A stretch of 64,000 nt of DNA from Dermatophilaceae bacterium Sec6.4 (GTDB taxonomy: Bacteria > Actinomycetota > Actinomycetes > Actinomycetales > Dermatophilaceae). Below, piece after piece: positions 19,267 through 29,609 of the stretch. The notes beneath the pieces were generated by a model that saw only the letters and a program-made list of their open reading frames with translations, was not told where the DNA came from and did not search any database. Within the stretch, counting starts at the first letter, position 1; every line of letters begins with the position of its first letter. The position numbers were made by a program, and so were the translations under genes. The DNA is taken from positions 2,046,001 through 2,110,000 of the forward strand of contig CP144172.1 of assembly GCA_039636865.1 (NCBI GenBank), written 5' to 3'.

Positions 19267-20472
19267 GTGAGTGATACAGCGCAGACCGAGCAGATCGCAC
19301 CCCACGATCTGGACGACGCAAGCAGGGCTCTGGGCGAAGGCCAAGCAACCGGCCGCACGGTTCTCTTCAGCGGGGCCGACACCAAGTCCCAGTGGGGCGG
19401 GGTGGTCGATCCGACCGACCTGCGGATCAGCACGGATGGCCTGAACGACCTCATCAGTCACCAGCCCGGTGACATGACTGCGGTCGTCGGCGCTGGAATG
19501 CCGCTGCGTACGTTGCAGACCTCGCTGGCCGAGCAGGGCCAGTGGCTGGCCCTGGACCCCGCTACCGAGCAAGCCGGCGCAACCATCGGCGGGCTGCTCG
19601 CCACCGGCGACGCCGGTCCGCGGCGGCTGCGCTACGGCACGATGCGCGACCTCGCCATTGGGGCCACCATCGTGCTCGCGGACGGCACGATCGTGCACAG
19701 CGGCAGCCATGTCATCAAGAACGTCGCTGGTTACGACCTGACCAAACTGTTCCACGGCTCCCTCGGCAGCCTCGGACTGATCGCCGAGGTCATCCTTCGG
19801 CTGCACCCGCTGCCCGCCACCAGCTCAACACTTCGCGCGACCGCAACCGTCAGCGAGGCCACCATCGCCGCGTCAGCGCTGAGTCGCAGCGGAGTGGAGC
19901 CGACCGCTATCGAGTGGAGTCAGCCAGGCACCGGCGACGGATCAGGAACGCTGCTGGTCCGGATCGACGGGAGTGCCAGTGGGACCTCAGCGGGGTCGAG
20001 TCGCCTCGCGAAGGTCCTGTCCGACCAGGGACTGTCTGCGCATCTGTTGGACCCAGACGTCGCTGACCGACACTGGGCCACGTTCGCGGAAGCCACCCGC
20101 GGCTCGACCGAGGAGACCGTCGTACGGGCAGGCGCACTGCCCGATCGGTCACCCCAGGCCATCCAGGCACTACGCACACTTGCTGATGAGCACGGCGTGC
20201 AGGCAGCGGTCGCCAGCAGCATCGCACTCGGCCTGCATACCGCCGTCCTCAGCGGCTCGGCCGACGCCCAGATGGAGGTCGCAGATCAGTGGCGGCGCAG
20301 GGTCGAGACCCTCGGCGGCAGCTGCTCACTACGCAACCGACCGGCAGTGGTCGCCGACCAGCTGTCTGCCTTCGGTACCCCGCCGTCAAGCGCGCCGCTG
20401 CTGAGAGCTGTGAAGCACAAACTCGATCCGTACGAGCGTTGTGCACCCGGTCGTTTCCGGGGTTGGTACTGA
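19267..20472 (+). CDS. glcE: Glycolate oxidase subunit GlcE
   Basis: A 401-residue second FAD-binding subunit. Its N-terminal half keeps the FAD-binding fold (GDMTAVVGAGMPLRTLQTSL, ATIGGLLATGDAGPRRLRYG, HVIKNVAGYDLTKLFHGSLG), and the C-terminal half is more variable and Ala/Ser-rich. It ends PYERCAPGRFRGWY, matching the Cys/Gly-Arg tail of GlcE proteins. Start is GTG at 19267. Length is somewhat above the roughly 350-380 usual for the family because of a Ser/Gly stretch near residue 220-245. It forms the membrane-associated glycolate oxidase with GlcD and GlcF. Confidence 0.93.
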   Translation: MSDTAQTEQIAPHDLDDASRALGEGQATGRTVLFSGADTKSQWGGVVDPTDLRISTDGLNDLISHQPGDMTAVVGAGMPLRTLQTSLAEQGQWLALDPATEQAGATIGGLLATGDAGPRRLRYGTMRDLAIGATIVLADGTIVHSGSHVIKNVAGYDLTKLFHGSLGSLGLIAEVILRLHPLPATSSTLRATATVSEATIAASALSRSGVEPTAIEWSQPGTGDGSGTLLVRIDGSASGTSAGSSRLAKVLSDQGLSAHLLDPDVADRHWATFAEATRGSTEETVVRAGALPDRSPQAIQALRTLADEHGVQAAVASSIALGLHTAVLSGSADAQMEVADQWRRRVETLGGSCSLRNRPAVVADQLSAFGTPPSSAPLLRAVKHKLDPYERCAPGRFRGWY

Positions 20473-20545
20473 ACCTCGTAAGCACGGCATCCGACCCTGC
20501 CAGCCCATCGTGCTTCGTGCACACCGGCCCTGAACGGAATCTCGC

Positions 20546-21928
20546 ATGACTGAACAGACAACTTCCTCCAACCCCATCGACATGGCTCGCGCCGGGCAGA
20601 CCCCGGACACCGTCCTGCAGGTGGACGACCACGGCGGCACCGGCGTCTTCGATGCGTTCCACCCCCCGGCCGACGAGTTGATCTCGGACTGTGTGCACTG
20701 CGGGTTCTGCCTGCCCGCCTGCCCGACGTACAGCCTGTGGGGAGAGGAGATGGACTCTCCTCGTGGCCGCATCTACCTGATGAAGGCCGGCCGCGAAGGC
20801 ACCGTGGAGATGGACGAGACATTCGCCGGCCACTTCGACGCGTGCCTGGGCTGTATGGCGTGCGTGACGGCCTGCCCCAGCGGGGTCAAGTACGACCAGT
20901 TGTTGGAGGCGGTCCGACCGCAGATCGAGCGAAACTATTCACGCTCCCGCAGCGATCGGTGGTTCCGCGAAGCCATCTTCGCGCTCTTCCCCTTTCCGAA
21001 CCGGCTACGGGCGGCAGCGGTGTTCGGAACGCTCTACCAGCGCAGCCTGCGCAAGCCGCTGCAAAAGTCCGGACTTCTGCAGAAGCTGCCCGCCCGACTG
21101 CAGGCGATGGAGGCGCTACTGCCACCAATGGCATTGCGCGACATCAGGGTCCGCCTGCCCGAGTACACACCGGCGATCGGTCCCGTCCGTCATCGGGTGG
21201 CCATGTTGACGGGATGCGCCCAGCAGGTCTTCTTCTCAGACGTCAACGCAGCCACGGCAAGGGTCCTCGCGGCGGAGGGGTGCGATGTCCTTGCGCCGGC
21301 GGATCAGAAATGCTGCGGCGCATTGTCCGTGCATGCAGGACGTGAACCGGAAGCGCTTGATCGGGCCCGAGCACTGATCGACCGCTTCCTTGCCCTCGAC
21401 GTCGACAGCATCGTGGTCAATGTGGCCGGTTGCGGATCGACGATGAAGGACTACGGCCTGCTGCTGCGCGATGACAAGGAGTATGCCGACAAGGCCGTGC
21501 AGTTCTCCGCCAAGGTCCGCGATATCAACGAGCTGCTCTACGACCTCGGCCCGGTCGCGCCCCGTCATCCCATCCCTGGCCGGGTGGCGTACCACGATGC
21601 ATGTCACCTCTCGCACGCCCAGAAGATCCGATCCCAGCCGCGGGCAGTGCTACGCACGATCCCCGACCTGGAGGTCGTCGACATCCCCGAAACCGACCTG
21701 TGCTGCGGGTCAGCAGGTATCTACAACCTCGTCCAACCCGAGCCCGCCGAAGAACTCGGCCGGCGCAAGGTTGCCAACATCGTCAGCGTCGCACCCGACA
21801 TGATCGCCACCGCGAACCCAGGGTGCCTGCTGCAGATCCGCCGGTATCTCGACCCACCCGTCCCGCTGTACCACCCGGTCCAGCTCATCGACTTCTCGCT
21901 GCGGGGGATCAACCCACTCGCACCCTGA
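20546..21928 (+). CDS. glcF: Glycolate oxidase iron-sulfur subunit GlcF
   Basis: A 460-residue iron-sulfur subunit. Two ferredoxin-type motifs (CVHCGFCLPACPTYS near residue 49 and CLGCMACVTACPSGVKY near 99) are followed by two Cys-rich CCG domains (KCCGALSVHAG near 254; LCCGSAGIYNL near 387) of the GlpC/heterodisulfide-reductase type. It passes electrons from the GlcDE flavins toward the quinone pool. It lies 73 bases after glcE in the same operon, followed by the permease gene. Confidence 0.95.
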   Translation: MTEQTTSSNPIDMARAGQTPDTVLQVDDHGGTGVFDAFHPPADELISDCVHCGFCLPACPTYSLWGEEMDSPRGRIYLMKAGREGTVEMDETFAGHFDACLGCMACVTACPSGVKYDQLLEAVRPQIERNYSRSRSDRWFREAIFALFPFPNRLRAAAVFGTLYQRSLRKPLQKSGLLQKLPARLQAMEALLPPMALRDIRVRLPEYTPAIGPVRHRVAMLTGCAQQVFFSDVNAATARVLAAEGCDVLAPADQKCCGALSVHAGREPEALDRARALIDRFLALDVDSIVVNVAGCGSTMKDYGLLLRDDKEYADKAVQFSAKVRDINELLYDLGPVAPRHPIPGRVAYHDACHLSHAQKIRSQPRAVLRTIPDLEVVDIPETDLCCGSAGIYNLVQPEPAEELGRRKVANIVSVAPDMIATANPGCLLQIRRYLDPPVPLYHPVQLIDFSLRGINPLAP

Positions 21929-22002
21929 ACCAACCGCACGTAGCACGGCACCCCGTTTTGCCGTTTGTCTCTTCAGCTGGTTCCGAACCCGGAGGTCCAC
22001 TT

Positions 22003-23778
22003 ATGTATGACCAGATCTATGACCCGATAAGACACTCTCTCGGCCTGTCGACCATCTTCGCTGTCTTGCCGCTGCTGACCGTTTTCGTGCTGCTCGCGGT
22101 GTTCAAGGTGCGTGCCCAGTGGGCCGCACTCATCGCCCTGGCCGTCTCGATCATCGTGGCGATCGTCGTCTACTCGATGCCAGTGGGTCAGACCTTCTCC
22201 GCCGCCGGGGAGGGAGCAGTCTTCGGCCTCTTCCCGATCATGTGGATTGTGGTCAACGCCATCTGGGTGTACACAATGACGGTGACGACCGGGCACTTCG
22301 ACGTGCTCCGGCGGTCATTCGGCACGGTGTCGTCGGACCAACGGATTCAGGCCATCATCATCGCGTTCTGTTTCGGTGCGCTGCTGGAGGCCCTGGCCGG
22401 CTTCGGCACCCCGGTCGCCATTACCTCGGTGATGCTGCTGGCACTCGGCTTCTCCAAGATCAAGGCAGCCTCCGTGGCCCTGGTGGCGAACACCGCGCCT
22501 GTCGCTTATGGAGCAATCGCCGTGCCGATCACCACGCTGGCCAAGATCACCAACCTACCGGAGCACGACATCGCCTCCACGGTGGGACGCCAGACTCCCG
22601 TCCTGGCCCTGATCGTGCCGCTCGCGCTGGTGTTCATGGTGGACGGCAAGCGCGGGATCAAGCAGACCTGGCCGGTTGCCCTCCTCGCGGGCGTCGTTTT
22701 CGGCCTGCTGCAGTTCCTGTGCTCCAACTACATCTCCATTCCGCTGACCGACATCGTGGCGTCGCTCGGCTCGGCGCTGGCCATCGTGATCTTCCTGCGG
22801 GTGTGGCAGCCCAGCGAGGTGCTCCATGTGGATGCACTCTCCGAGGAGGACGTGAAGTCCCACCTGAGCGCTGCGACCGAGTCCGCGCACGCGGTAGAAC
22901 TCGGTGGCAGCCGCGGTACCGGTCGCCGTTCCGGTAGGACAGCCGAGGGCAGTACCGCCGGCCGCGCGGCGTCTGCGGCAGGGGGAGCGACGAGCGTGTC
23001 GGGAGCTTCAGGGCTGACCGACGCGGCGGGACCCGACTCCCGCTCGGACATCTTCAAGGCATATGCGCCCTACCTGATCATCATCGTGGTCTTCTCCGTC
23101 GCCCAGATCGGATTCATCGCGAAGCTGCTGGCCAAGGGCGCGACCAAGTTCACCTGGCCCGGGCTGGACATCCAGACCCCGGCCGGGAAGTCTCCGTCCG
23201 CTGTCACGTTCGCGTTCGGCTGGCTCCCCGCAGGCGGCACGCTGCTGCTGATCTCCGGAATCATCACCATGCTGGTGTTGGGGCTGGGCCCGATCACCGC
23301 ACTGCGTGACTACCTCAAGACCCTCGACCAGCTCAAGTGGGCCATCGTGACGGTCGCCGGAGTGCTCGCCCTCGCCTATGTGATGAACCTGTCCGGACAG
23401 ACCATCACGATCGGTAAGTGGATGGCCGGCGCCGGAGCGGCATTCGCCTTCCTGTCGCCCATCCTCGGGTGGCTCGGTGTTGCCGTGACAGGGTCGGACA
23501 CGTCCTCGAACGCGTTGTTCGGCACCCTGCAGACGTCCGCTGCCCAGTCGGCACACCTGCCGCCGGTGCTGATGGCTTCCGCGAACAGTTCCGGTGGTGT
23601 CCTCGGGAAGATGATCTCCCCGCAGAACCTCGCCATTGCCGCGGCTGCCGTCGGCCTGGCGGGAGACGAGGGCGTGATCCTGCGCAAGGTCCTCGGATGG
23701 ACACTCGGCTTCCTGCTGTTCATGTGTGTGCTGGTGTATCTGCAATCCACCAGCGTCCTGTCCTGGATGCTGCCGTGA
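22003..23778 (+). CDS. L-lactate/glycolate permease (LctP family)
   Basis: A 591-residue integral membrane transporter with about a dozen hydrophobic helices. Family blocks include EALAGFGTPVAITSVMLLALG (about residue 128) and the C-terminal LQTSAAQSAHLPPVLMASAN and KMISPQNLAIAAAAVGLAG. It imports lactate or glycolate with protons. The ATG at 22003 is used rather than earlier in-frame starts because GGAGGT precedes it and the family N-terminus begins here. A Gly/Ser/Ala/Arg-rich cytoplasmic loop (about residues 270-350) is longer than in E. coli LctP/GlcA. It ends the glcDEF operon and so resembles GlcA in role. Confidence 0.93.
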   Translation: MYDQIYDPIRHSLGLSTIFAVLPLLTVFVLLAVFKVRAQWAALIALAVSIIVAIVVYSMPVGQTFSAAGEGAVFGLFPIMWIVVNAIWVYTMTVTTGHFDVLRRSFGTVSSDQRIQAIIIAFCFGALLEALAGFGTPVAITSVMLLALGFSKIKAASVALVANTAPVAYGAIAVPITTLAKITNLPEHDIASTVGRQTPVLALIVPLALVFMVDGKRGIKQTWPVALLAGVVFGLLQFLCSNYISIPLTDIVASLGSALAIVIFLRVWQPSEVLHVDALSEEDVKSHLSAATESAHAVELGGSRGTGRRSGRTAEGSTAGRAASAAGGATSVSGASGLTDAAGPDSRSDIFKAYAPYLIIIVVFSVAQIGFIAKLLAKGATKFTWPGLDIQTPAGKSPSAVTFAFGWLPAGGTLLLISGIITMLVLGLGPITALRDYLKTLDQLKWAIVTVAGVLALAYVMNLSGQTITIGKWMAGAGAAFAFLSPILGWLGVAVTGSDTSSNALFGTLQTSAAQSAHLPPVLMASANSSGGVLGKMISPQNLAIAAAAVGLAGDEGVILRKVLGWTLGFLLFMCVLVYLQSTSVLSWMLP

Positions 23779-23798
23779 GCTGACGCCGCCCAGTACCC

Positions 23799-23838
23799 GT
23801 CAAACGCCCACTGCCCTCATCGGCAGTGGGCGTTTGAC
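23799..23838. terminator. Bidirectional terminator between permease and TauE-like gene
   Basis: A perfect 17-base-pair stem (GTCAAACGCCCACTGCC at 23799-23815 with its complement at 23822-23838) closes a six-base loop. The A-run and T-run inside the stem ends could serve termination in both directions. It lies between convergent genes ending at 23778 (plus) and 23860 (minus). Confidence 0.85.
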
Positions 23839-23859
23839 GTTCCCCGACATGCAGGTGGG

Positions 23860-24570
23860 TCAGGACAAGGCCTGCGCTGTGACCACGAGGCCGGAGAGTA
23901 GAGCGAATCCGAGGACGGTGTAGCGCATCAGCGGACCGGTCAGTCGGTGATGCACGAGGTGGCTCAGCAAAGCGCCGATGGCCACTGCCGGTAGCAGCAG
24001 AACCGCTGATCTGATCTGATCCGATCCGATCCTGCCGGTCAGGGCCAGAATGACCAGCGAGATCACCTCACCTATGACGAAGCACGCGGCGACGGACGAA
24101 CGCAGCGTGGGCGCCGGGCGATGTTGAAAGACGAGCGCCAGTGGTGGACCGCCGATGCCCGTCGAGGTTTCCGTCACGCCGGTCACCACCCCGGCGATCA
24201 CGAACGCAACCCGCTTCGGGTCGAACGACGGCGCGAGCAGCGTCGTGATGACAGCGAGGATGATTGACAACCCGATGAGCAACTGCAGCTGGTGCGCGGT
24301 CACCAACAGCAGCACACCCAACCCCCCGAATGTTCCGAGGAGCCTCCCGGCGCTGACCCAGGTGATCCCAGGCCTGTCGATCCCTCCGCGTTCGCGCCAC
24401 AGGATGTAGCTGTTCAGCGGGATCATCTGGATCAGCAGGAAGCCTGGCAGGAGTGCTGGTTCCACAATTCCGATGACAGGCCCCGCCAGCAGAGCGAAGC
24501 CGAAACCTGTCGCGCCTTGGACGAAGGCAGCTATCAGCACGGCTGCCGCCAGGATCAACAGGTCGGTCAT
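23860..24570 (-). CDS. TauE/SafE-family membrane exporter
   Basis: A 236-residue membrane protein with about eight predicted helices and the two family repeats, seen as FVQGATGFGFALLAGPVIGI near residue 17 and GVTETSTGIGGPPLALVFQH near 130. The family exports sulfite, sulfoacetate or other organic anions. The start at 24570 is preceded by GAAGGA. It converges on the permease gene and lies downstream of glcG on the same strand after 100 bases; a role in moving a C2 acid is possible but is only inferred from context. Confidence 0.85.
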   Translation of the reverse strand: MTDLLILAAAVLIAAFVQGATGFGFALLAGPVIGIVEPALLPGFLLIQMIPLNSYILWRERGGIDRPGITWVSAGRLLGTFGGLGVLLLVTAHQLQLLIGLSIILAVITTLLAPSFDPKRVAFVIAGVVTGVTETSTGIGGPPLALVFQHRPAPTLRSSVAACFVIGEVISLVILALTGRIGSDQIRSAVLLLPAVAIGALLSHLVHHRLTGPLMRYTVLGFALLSGLVVTAQALS

Positions 24571-24671
24571 TCGTCCTTCGGGGTTGACCTCATTCAGTGG
24601 ATATCGACCGAGCAGCTTTCTGGGAGGCTGGAATCACCATTGGCGGAGATGGCAACCAATCAGGGTGCGCG

Positions 24672-25100
24672 TCACTCGGTTTGGGGGACCAGTCCTGCCG
24701 ACTCGATCCCTGCGATGGCTGCTGACTCGTCGTTGTCCGAGGTGTCACCGGTCACCCCGACCGCTCCCAAGAGGACGCCGGCAGAGTCTCGCACGAGCAC
24801 CCCACCGGGAACTGGCAGCAACGCTCCGCCGACGGCATGGGAGACCGCTGCGATGAAGTAGGGCTGTTGCTCGGCCCGAGCCATGATGGCTCGTGACCCT
24901 ATGCCGAGCGAGAGCGCACCGTGGGCCTTGGCGAAGGCGATCTCGAAGCGCTTGTTGGACGAGCCGTCCTCGCGCTCGGCTGCTACGACGTGACCACCAG
25001 CATCGAGAACCACGATTGTGAGCGGCTTGAATCCCACTGACGAGGAGTGGTCACGAGCACTGGCAATGATCCTCCGGGAAGTTTTCAGGTCCAGTGTCAT
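24672..25100 (-). CDS. glcG: GlcG/HbpS-family protein
   Basis: A 142-residue protein of the heme-degrading/HbpS-GlcG fold. Family blocks are [19 protein letters not shown] near residue 27, [20 protein letters not shown] near 81 and the C-terminal [17 protein letters not shown]. Its role in glycolate use is unknown although it is carried in the E. coli glcDEFGBA operon. It overlaps the malate synthase stop by four bases (ATGA), the same glcB-glcG pairing, which supports the name. Confidence 0.88.
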   Translation of the reverse strand: MTLDLKTSRRIIASARDHSSSVGFKPLTIVVLDAGGHVVAAEREDGSSNKRFEIAFAKAHGALSLGIGSRAIMARAEQQPYFIAAVSHAVGGALLPVPGGVLVRDSAGVLLGAVGVTGDTSDNDESAAIAGIESAGLVPQTE

Positions 25101-27277
25101 GAAGCGACGTCCTCGTTGATGAGTTTGCGGGCTGCCCGTCGCCGGTGCAGGATCGGTTCGGTGTAGCCACTCGGCTGGAGGATCCCCTCCAAGATGAGGT
25201 CCCGGGCGGCGAGGAACGCCTGGCCGTCGAAGTCGGGCGCCATCGGTACGTAGGTCCTGTCGTCGGCATTCTGGCTGTCCACGACGACAGCCATCCGGCG
25301 TAACGTTTCTTCGATCTGCTCCTTGGTCACGACCCCGTGCAGCAGCCAGTTAGCAACGTGCTGGGACGAGATTCGACACGTCGCACGGTCCTCCATGAGG
25401 TTCACGCCGTGGATGTCGGGGACTTTCGAGCAACCGATGCCTGCATCGATCCACCGCACCACGTAGCCGAGCGCACTCTGCACGTTGTTGTCCAGCTCTG
25501 CCTGCCGGTCCTGCGGCGTCCACTCAGCCGCATCACCCAACGGAATTGTGAGCAACTGGTCTCTGGTCGATCGTCGTCCGCCAGCAGCCAACTCGCTCTG
25601 TCGCTGCGACACATCCACCTGGTGGTAGTGAATAGCGTGCAATGTCGCAGCGGTAGGGGAAGGGACCCAGGCGCAGGTTGCACCGGCCTGTGGGTGCTCG
25701 ATCTTCTTCTCCAGCATTTCGGCCAGGTTGTCAGGTGCGGCCCACATGCCTTTGCCGATCTGAGCTCTACCCTGCAACCCGCATTCGAGGCCGATGTCCA
25801 TGTTGGAGGCTTCGTACGCCGTGATCCACGGCTCGTTGCGCATGTCATTTTTGCGCACCATCGGTCCGGCCTGCATGGACGTGTGGATCTCGTCGCCGGT
25901 CCTGTCGAGAAATCCGGTGTTGATGAACGCAACGCGATCACTGGCGGCCATGATGGCTGCTTTGAGGTTCAGCGACGTGCGACGCTCCTCGTCCATGATC
26001 CCGACCTTGATCGTCAGTGCGGGCAGGCCCAGGGTCTGTTCGACTCGCGCGAACAGTTCACAGGCGAACGCGACTTCGTCGGGTCCGTGCATCTTGGGCT
26101 TCACCACATACATTGAGCCTGTTCGCGAGTTCCCCCGTGTTGTGTCGCCTCTGAGGTCATGCGTGCTTCCCAGCCCCGTGACGAGAGCGTCGAGGATCCC
26201 TTCCGGAACCTCGTGGCCCTCGCCATCCAGCACCGCATCGGTCGTCATGAGGTGGCCCGTCTGACGAATGAAAAGCAACGAACGCCCGTGCAGGGTCACC
26301 GCATCTCCAGCCGGAGACGTGTAAATACGATCGGGGTTCAACTCGCGGACGAATGTGCGTCCGTTCTTCGATACCTCTTGCGACAACGTCCCCTGCATCA
26401 GGTGAAGCCAGTTTCGATAACCGAGCACCTTGTCTGCAGCGTCAACCGCAGCAACGGAGTCCTCCAGATCCATGATCGTTGAGACCGCCGCCTCGAGGAT
26501 GATGTCCTTCACGCCGGCCGAGTCCGTGGCTCCGATGGGGTTCTGATGGTCGATGGCTATTTCCAGGTGCAGCCCATGGTGTTCGAGCAGAACGGCGTCG
26601 GGTGCGTCTGCCGAACCCCTGTAGCCGGTGAGCTGTGCGGGATCTTCCAGCCGGAGGATTTCTTCCTTGACGGACACGGCCAGTCCCTGAGCATCGACCG
26701 CGTACGAAGTGGCGTCGACATGAGAACCGCCAGAGAGCGGCACGTACTCATCGAGCAGTGCACGTCCCCGGGCGATGACCTCAGCGCCTCGTACGGTGTT
26801 GTAAGAGGTGCCTCGGGCCAGGTCGCCACCCTCCGGAATGACATCGGTGCCGTAGAACGCGTCGTACAGGGATCCCCAGCGGGCATTGGCCGCGTTGGTG
26901 GCGAACCGGGCGTTGAGCAGTGGTACAACCAGCTGAGGACCCGCAATTTCGCAGACCTCTGCGTCAACGCCCGCTGTTGTGATTGTGAAATCTTCGGGCT
27001 CCTCCAGCAGGTACCCGATCTCCCCTAAGAACGAGGAGTATGCGTCTGGCTCAGGAGTGCCTGGGTGGGCGCGGTGGTAGTCGTCAATTTGCTGCTGCAA
27101 CGTGTCACGTTTTGCCAACAGTGCAGCATTTCGAGGCGCAAGATCATGAATGATCGCGTCGGTGCCGGCCCAGAAGCGGTCCGCATCGACTCCCGACCCA
27201 GGCAGGGCCTCCTGCACGATGAACGTATAGAGCTCCTCTGCCACGCTCAGCCGACCGACCTGCACACGCTTCGTCAT
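25097..27277 (-). CDS. glcB: Malate synthase G
   Basis: A 726-residue monomeric malate synthase, the G-type length. It condenses glyoxylate with acetyl-CoA to malate. Visible blocks: [17 protein letters not shown] (near residue 270; Mg and substrate region), the loop with [20 protein letters not shown] (near 386), [20 protein letters not shown] (near 424), and the C-terminal [21 protein letters not shown] with the catalytic Asp (near 630). It is followed by glcG through an overlap and preceded by an operator shared with glcD, so it should be induced together with glycolate oxidase. Confidence 0.97.
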   Translation of the reverse strand: MTKRVQVGRLSVAEELYTFIVQEALPGSGVDADRFWAGTDAIIHDLAPRNAALLAKRDTLQQQIDDYHRAHPGTPEPDAYSSFLGEIGYLLEEPEDFTITTAGVDAEVCEIAGPQLVVPLLNARFATNAANARWGSLYDAFYGTDVIPEGGDLARGTSYNTVRGAEVIARGRALLDEYVPLSGGSHVDATSYAVDAQGLAVSVKEEILRLEDPAQLTGYRGSADAPDAVLLEHHGLHLEIAIDHQNPIGATDSAGVKDIILEAAVSTIMDLEDSVAAVDAADKVLGYRNWLHLMQGTLSQEVSKNGRTFVRELNPDRIYTSPAGDAVTLHGRSLLFIRQTGHLMTTDAVLDGEGHEVPEGILDALVTGLGSTHDLRGDTTRGNSRTGSMYVVKPKMHGPDEVAFACELFARVEQTLGLPALTIKVGIMDEERRTSLNLKAAIMAASDRVAFINTGFLDRTGDEIHTSMQAGPMVRKNDMRNEPWITAYEASNMDIGLECGLQGRAQIGKGMWAAPDNLAEMLEKKIEHPQAGATCAWVPSPTAATLHAIHYHQVDVSQRQSELAAGGRRSTRDQLLTIPLGDAAEWTPQDRQAELDNNVQSALGYVVRWIDAGIGCSKVPDIHGVNLMEDRATCRISSQHVANWLLHGVVTKEQIEETLRRMAVVVDSQNADDRTYVPMAPDFDGQAFLAARDLILEGILQPSGYTEPILHRRRAARKLINEDVAS

Positions 27278-27295
27278 GTGGATCCCTCACTCGTT

Positions 27296-27333
27296 TTTCC
27301 ACTAGATGAACAAAAGTTTCCGTACGTCGAAAA
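27296..27333 (-). promoter_or_regulatory. Operator before malate synthase, matching the glcD operator
   Basis: In gene orientation the site nearer the gene reads TGTTC..CTAGTGGAAA (27296-27312) and the site further away reads TTTCGACGTACGGAAAC (27316-27333). The glcD operator has the same two sites in the same order. In both genes exactly 18 bases separate GGAAA from the ATG. Binding by the IclR protein at 16811-17578 is inferred. Confidence 0.65.
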
Positions 27334-27391
27334 TATCGTCCCATGTGCCGACACCGAGCGAAAACTGACGCGACGTGAGCGGGAACGGGTT

Positions 27392-27420
27392 TCCTGCCCA
27401 CCAGAGCGGGCACGGCAGGA
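27392..27420 (-). terminator. Candidate terminator after the 2-hydroxyacid oxidase gene
   Basis: TCCTGCC (27392-27398) pairs with GGCAGGA (27414-27420) over a GC-rich loop; the gene ends at 27432. No U-run follows, so this is a weak call. Confidence 0.35.
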
Positions 27421-27431
27421 GAGCGCCGGGG

Positions 27432-28673
27432 TCAGTCGTGGTGGTCGCGTGGTGTCAGCTGCCGTAGCTGGGTGACGTGTGCGGGTTGGAGGTCGGCGAT
27501 CGTAGGCACCTGTAGGAGTTTCATGGTCCGCTCAATCTGCTCGGCGAGAATCTCGATGGCCCGGTCGACACCGGCTCGTCCTCCGGCCATCAGCCCGTAG
27601 AGGTAGGCGCGTCCTATCAGGGTGAAATTGGCGCCGAGGGCTAGCGCAGCAACGATGTCCGCACCGTTCATGATTCCGGTGTCCAGAATGATCTCGACGT
27701 CTTTTCCCACTTCTTTCACGACCGATGGCAGCAGGTAGAAGGGCACTGGTGCGCGGTCCAGCTGACGACCACCGTGGTTTGACAGCACGATCCCGTCGAC
27801 GCCGAGGTCCACCAGCTTGCGCGCGTCCTGCACGGTCTGAACGCCCTTGACGGCGAGCTTCCCAGGCCACAGGTCCCGGATGATTTTCAGATCCTCGAAG
27901 CCGATCGTGGGGTCCATGGCCGAGTCGAGCAGCTGGGCCACGGTGCCACCGGTTGATGTCAGGGAAGCGAACTGCAACGTCGGTGTGGTGAGAAAATCAA
28001 ACCACCACTGTGGCCGCCGCGCCGTGTCGAGCACGGTGCGGGCGGTCAGTTGCGGCGGGATGGAGAACCCGTTGCGGACGTCTCGCAGGCGCGCCCCGGC
28101 CACTGGGGTGTCCACGGTGAAGAAGAGCGTGTCGAAACCTGCCTGGGCCGCGCGGTGCACCAGGTCGTAGGAGATCTCCCGTTGGCGCATGACATACAGC
28201 TGGAACCAGTTACGACCTGCCGGGTTGGCGGCCCGCACCGCTTCGATCGACGTCGTGCCGAGCGTCGATAGGGTGAAAGGGATTCCGGCCGCGCCGGCCG
28301 CACCGGCCCCGGCCGTTTCTCCCTCGGTCTGCATCAATCGGGTGAACCCCGTCGGGGCGATCCCGAACGGCAACATCGACGGGCCGCCAAGAACCGTGGT
28401 GGACATGTCGACCGTTGAGACATCCCGCAGGATCGCCGGATGGAACTCGATGTCCTCGAATGCCCTGCGCGCCCGGGCCAGGCTGAACTCCGCCTCAGCG
28501 GCACCGTCGGTGTAGTCGAATGCTGCCCGTGGGGTGCGCCGCTTGGCGATCTGGCGCAGATCGTAGATCGTCAACGCTCGGGAGAGCCGGCGGTGGGTTG
28601 CGTCCAGATCCGGCCGACGGAACTGCATCAGCTCGCGGATCTCCGCCGGTCGAGGGACTTGCCGAGAAACCAT
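27432..28673 (-). CDS. lldD: FMN-dependent alpha-hydroxyacid oxidase/dehydrogenase (LldD-like)
   Basis: A 413-residue flavoenzyme of the glycolate oxidase/L-lactate dehydrogenase family. Catalytic features: Tyr in [10 protein letters not shown] (near residue 52), NWFQLYV (near 157), the Lys of GKLAVKGVQ (near 275) and the His/Arg of [10 protein letters not shown] (near 299). It probably oxidises L-lactate to pyruvate or a related acid. The ATG at 28673 is chosen because homologues begin near the MVSRQVPRP segment; the open frame extends 24 codons further upstream from a TTG without a good ribosome site. It is next to malate synthase on the same strand but 154 bases apart, so it may have its own promoter. 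Confidence 0.9.
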   Translation of the reverse strand: MVSRQVPRPAEIRELMQFRRPDLDATHRRLSRALTIYDLRQIAKRRTPRAAFDYTDGAAEAEFSLARARRAFEDIEFHPAILRDVSTVDMSTTVLGGPSMLPFGIAPTGFTRLMQTEGETAGAGAAGAAGIPFTLSTLGTTSIEAVRAANPAGRNWFQLYVMRQREISYDLVHRAAQAGFDTLFFTVDTPVAGARLRDVRNGFSIPPQLTARTVLDTARRPQWWFDFLTTPTLQFASLTSTGGTVAQLLDSAMDPTIGFEDLKIIRDLWPGKLAVKGVQTVQDARKLVDLGVDGIVLSNHGGRQLDRAPVPFYLLPSVVKEVGKDVEIILDTGIMNGADIVAALALGANFTLIGRAYLYGLMAGGRAGVDRAIEILAEQIERTMKLLQVPTIADLQPAHVTQLRQLTPRDHHD

Positions 28674-29609
28674 GATCAACACCGCGATCCATCCAGAAAA
28701 AGCCCTTCCGGGCCTGGCACCAGGCGCGAACTCCTGGTAACCCAATCGAGAGCTGGATACCGCAGGTCAACGCACCGTCGACCACCAGGCTAGCCGCGCA
28801 ACCGCTCTTGGGACCTCGGTCGGCCGCCCGGTGAGGCCCGTCCTAGGGAGGGGGGCCTGCAGAAGCGGTCATCGTCGTCTCGTAGAGGCGTGGGTTGCAC
28901 GCGGGCAGAACACGCCGCGGCGCACCTGTCCTTGGCTACGCAACCGTGGGATCCACACCTTTGGCACGCGATGTTCTCGGTTTAGTAGCAGATGAACCGC
29001 CAGCCGGAGCCGGCCATTTCGAACAGGGCCAGTGGGAGAAGTGCGCGCCAAGCACGATGTGCCAGGTGACCAGCCCGCGCACGTCGAGCAGCGTCAGGAG
29101 TTCGACCCCGCACAGTCGTGGGCGTGTCGAGGCGGGCGATCACGCTGTCGACGGTGGGGTCGACCCGTCCACCCGAAACTTCTGCCCCATCCAACTGACA
29201 GGGCTTCCATTGCACCCGGTCAATGAGACGGTCCTGTAGTTGTTTCTCGTGGAAGCTGTCTTCTTCGCGCTGCGCGGTTGGTGGAGTGGGCATCCCCCTT
29301 GTCTCGGGTCTGTCGTGACGTCGCTGGAGCAGGCACAGTACGCGATCAACAAGCCCTCGACGGGTGGGACCATGGCCGGTGGTATTTCCACCATCGGGAC
29401 CGTCGGTGGGTCTGCGACGACTCCATCGAACTCCACTGCCGTCCCGCCCACCCATCGGCAGAAGACCACCGCCGTTCCCGTATGGATCACGCCACCGGCC
29501 CAGTCGAGATTGCGACCCGAGGGCAAGGGCACGACCTGTTCTCCGTCAGGTGCGCCGGGGCAGCCCGAACTGCACTGTTGACGCCCGGACACTTTTCAGG
29601 CGTCCTCGA
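28674..29609. other. Intergenic stretch of 0.9 kb, no recognised gene
   Basis: Several mutually overlapping open frames lie on both strands (for example 29140-29592 minus, 29240-29581 plus, 28982-29455 minus). None has a plausible ribosome site with a family motif. The minus-strand frames show Cys, Trp and Pro-rich strings that switch frame, which could be remnants of a decayed gene, but I cannot name one. Confidence 0.4.
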
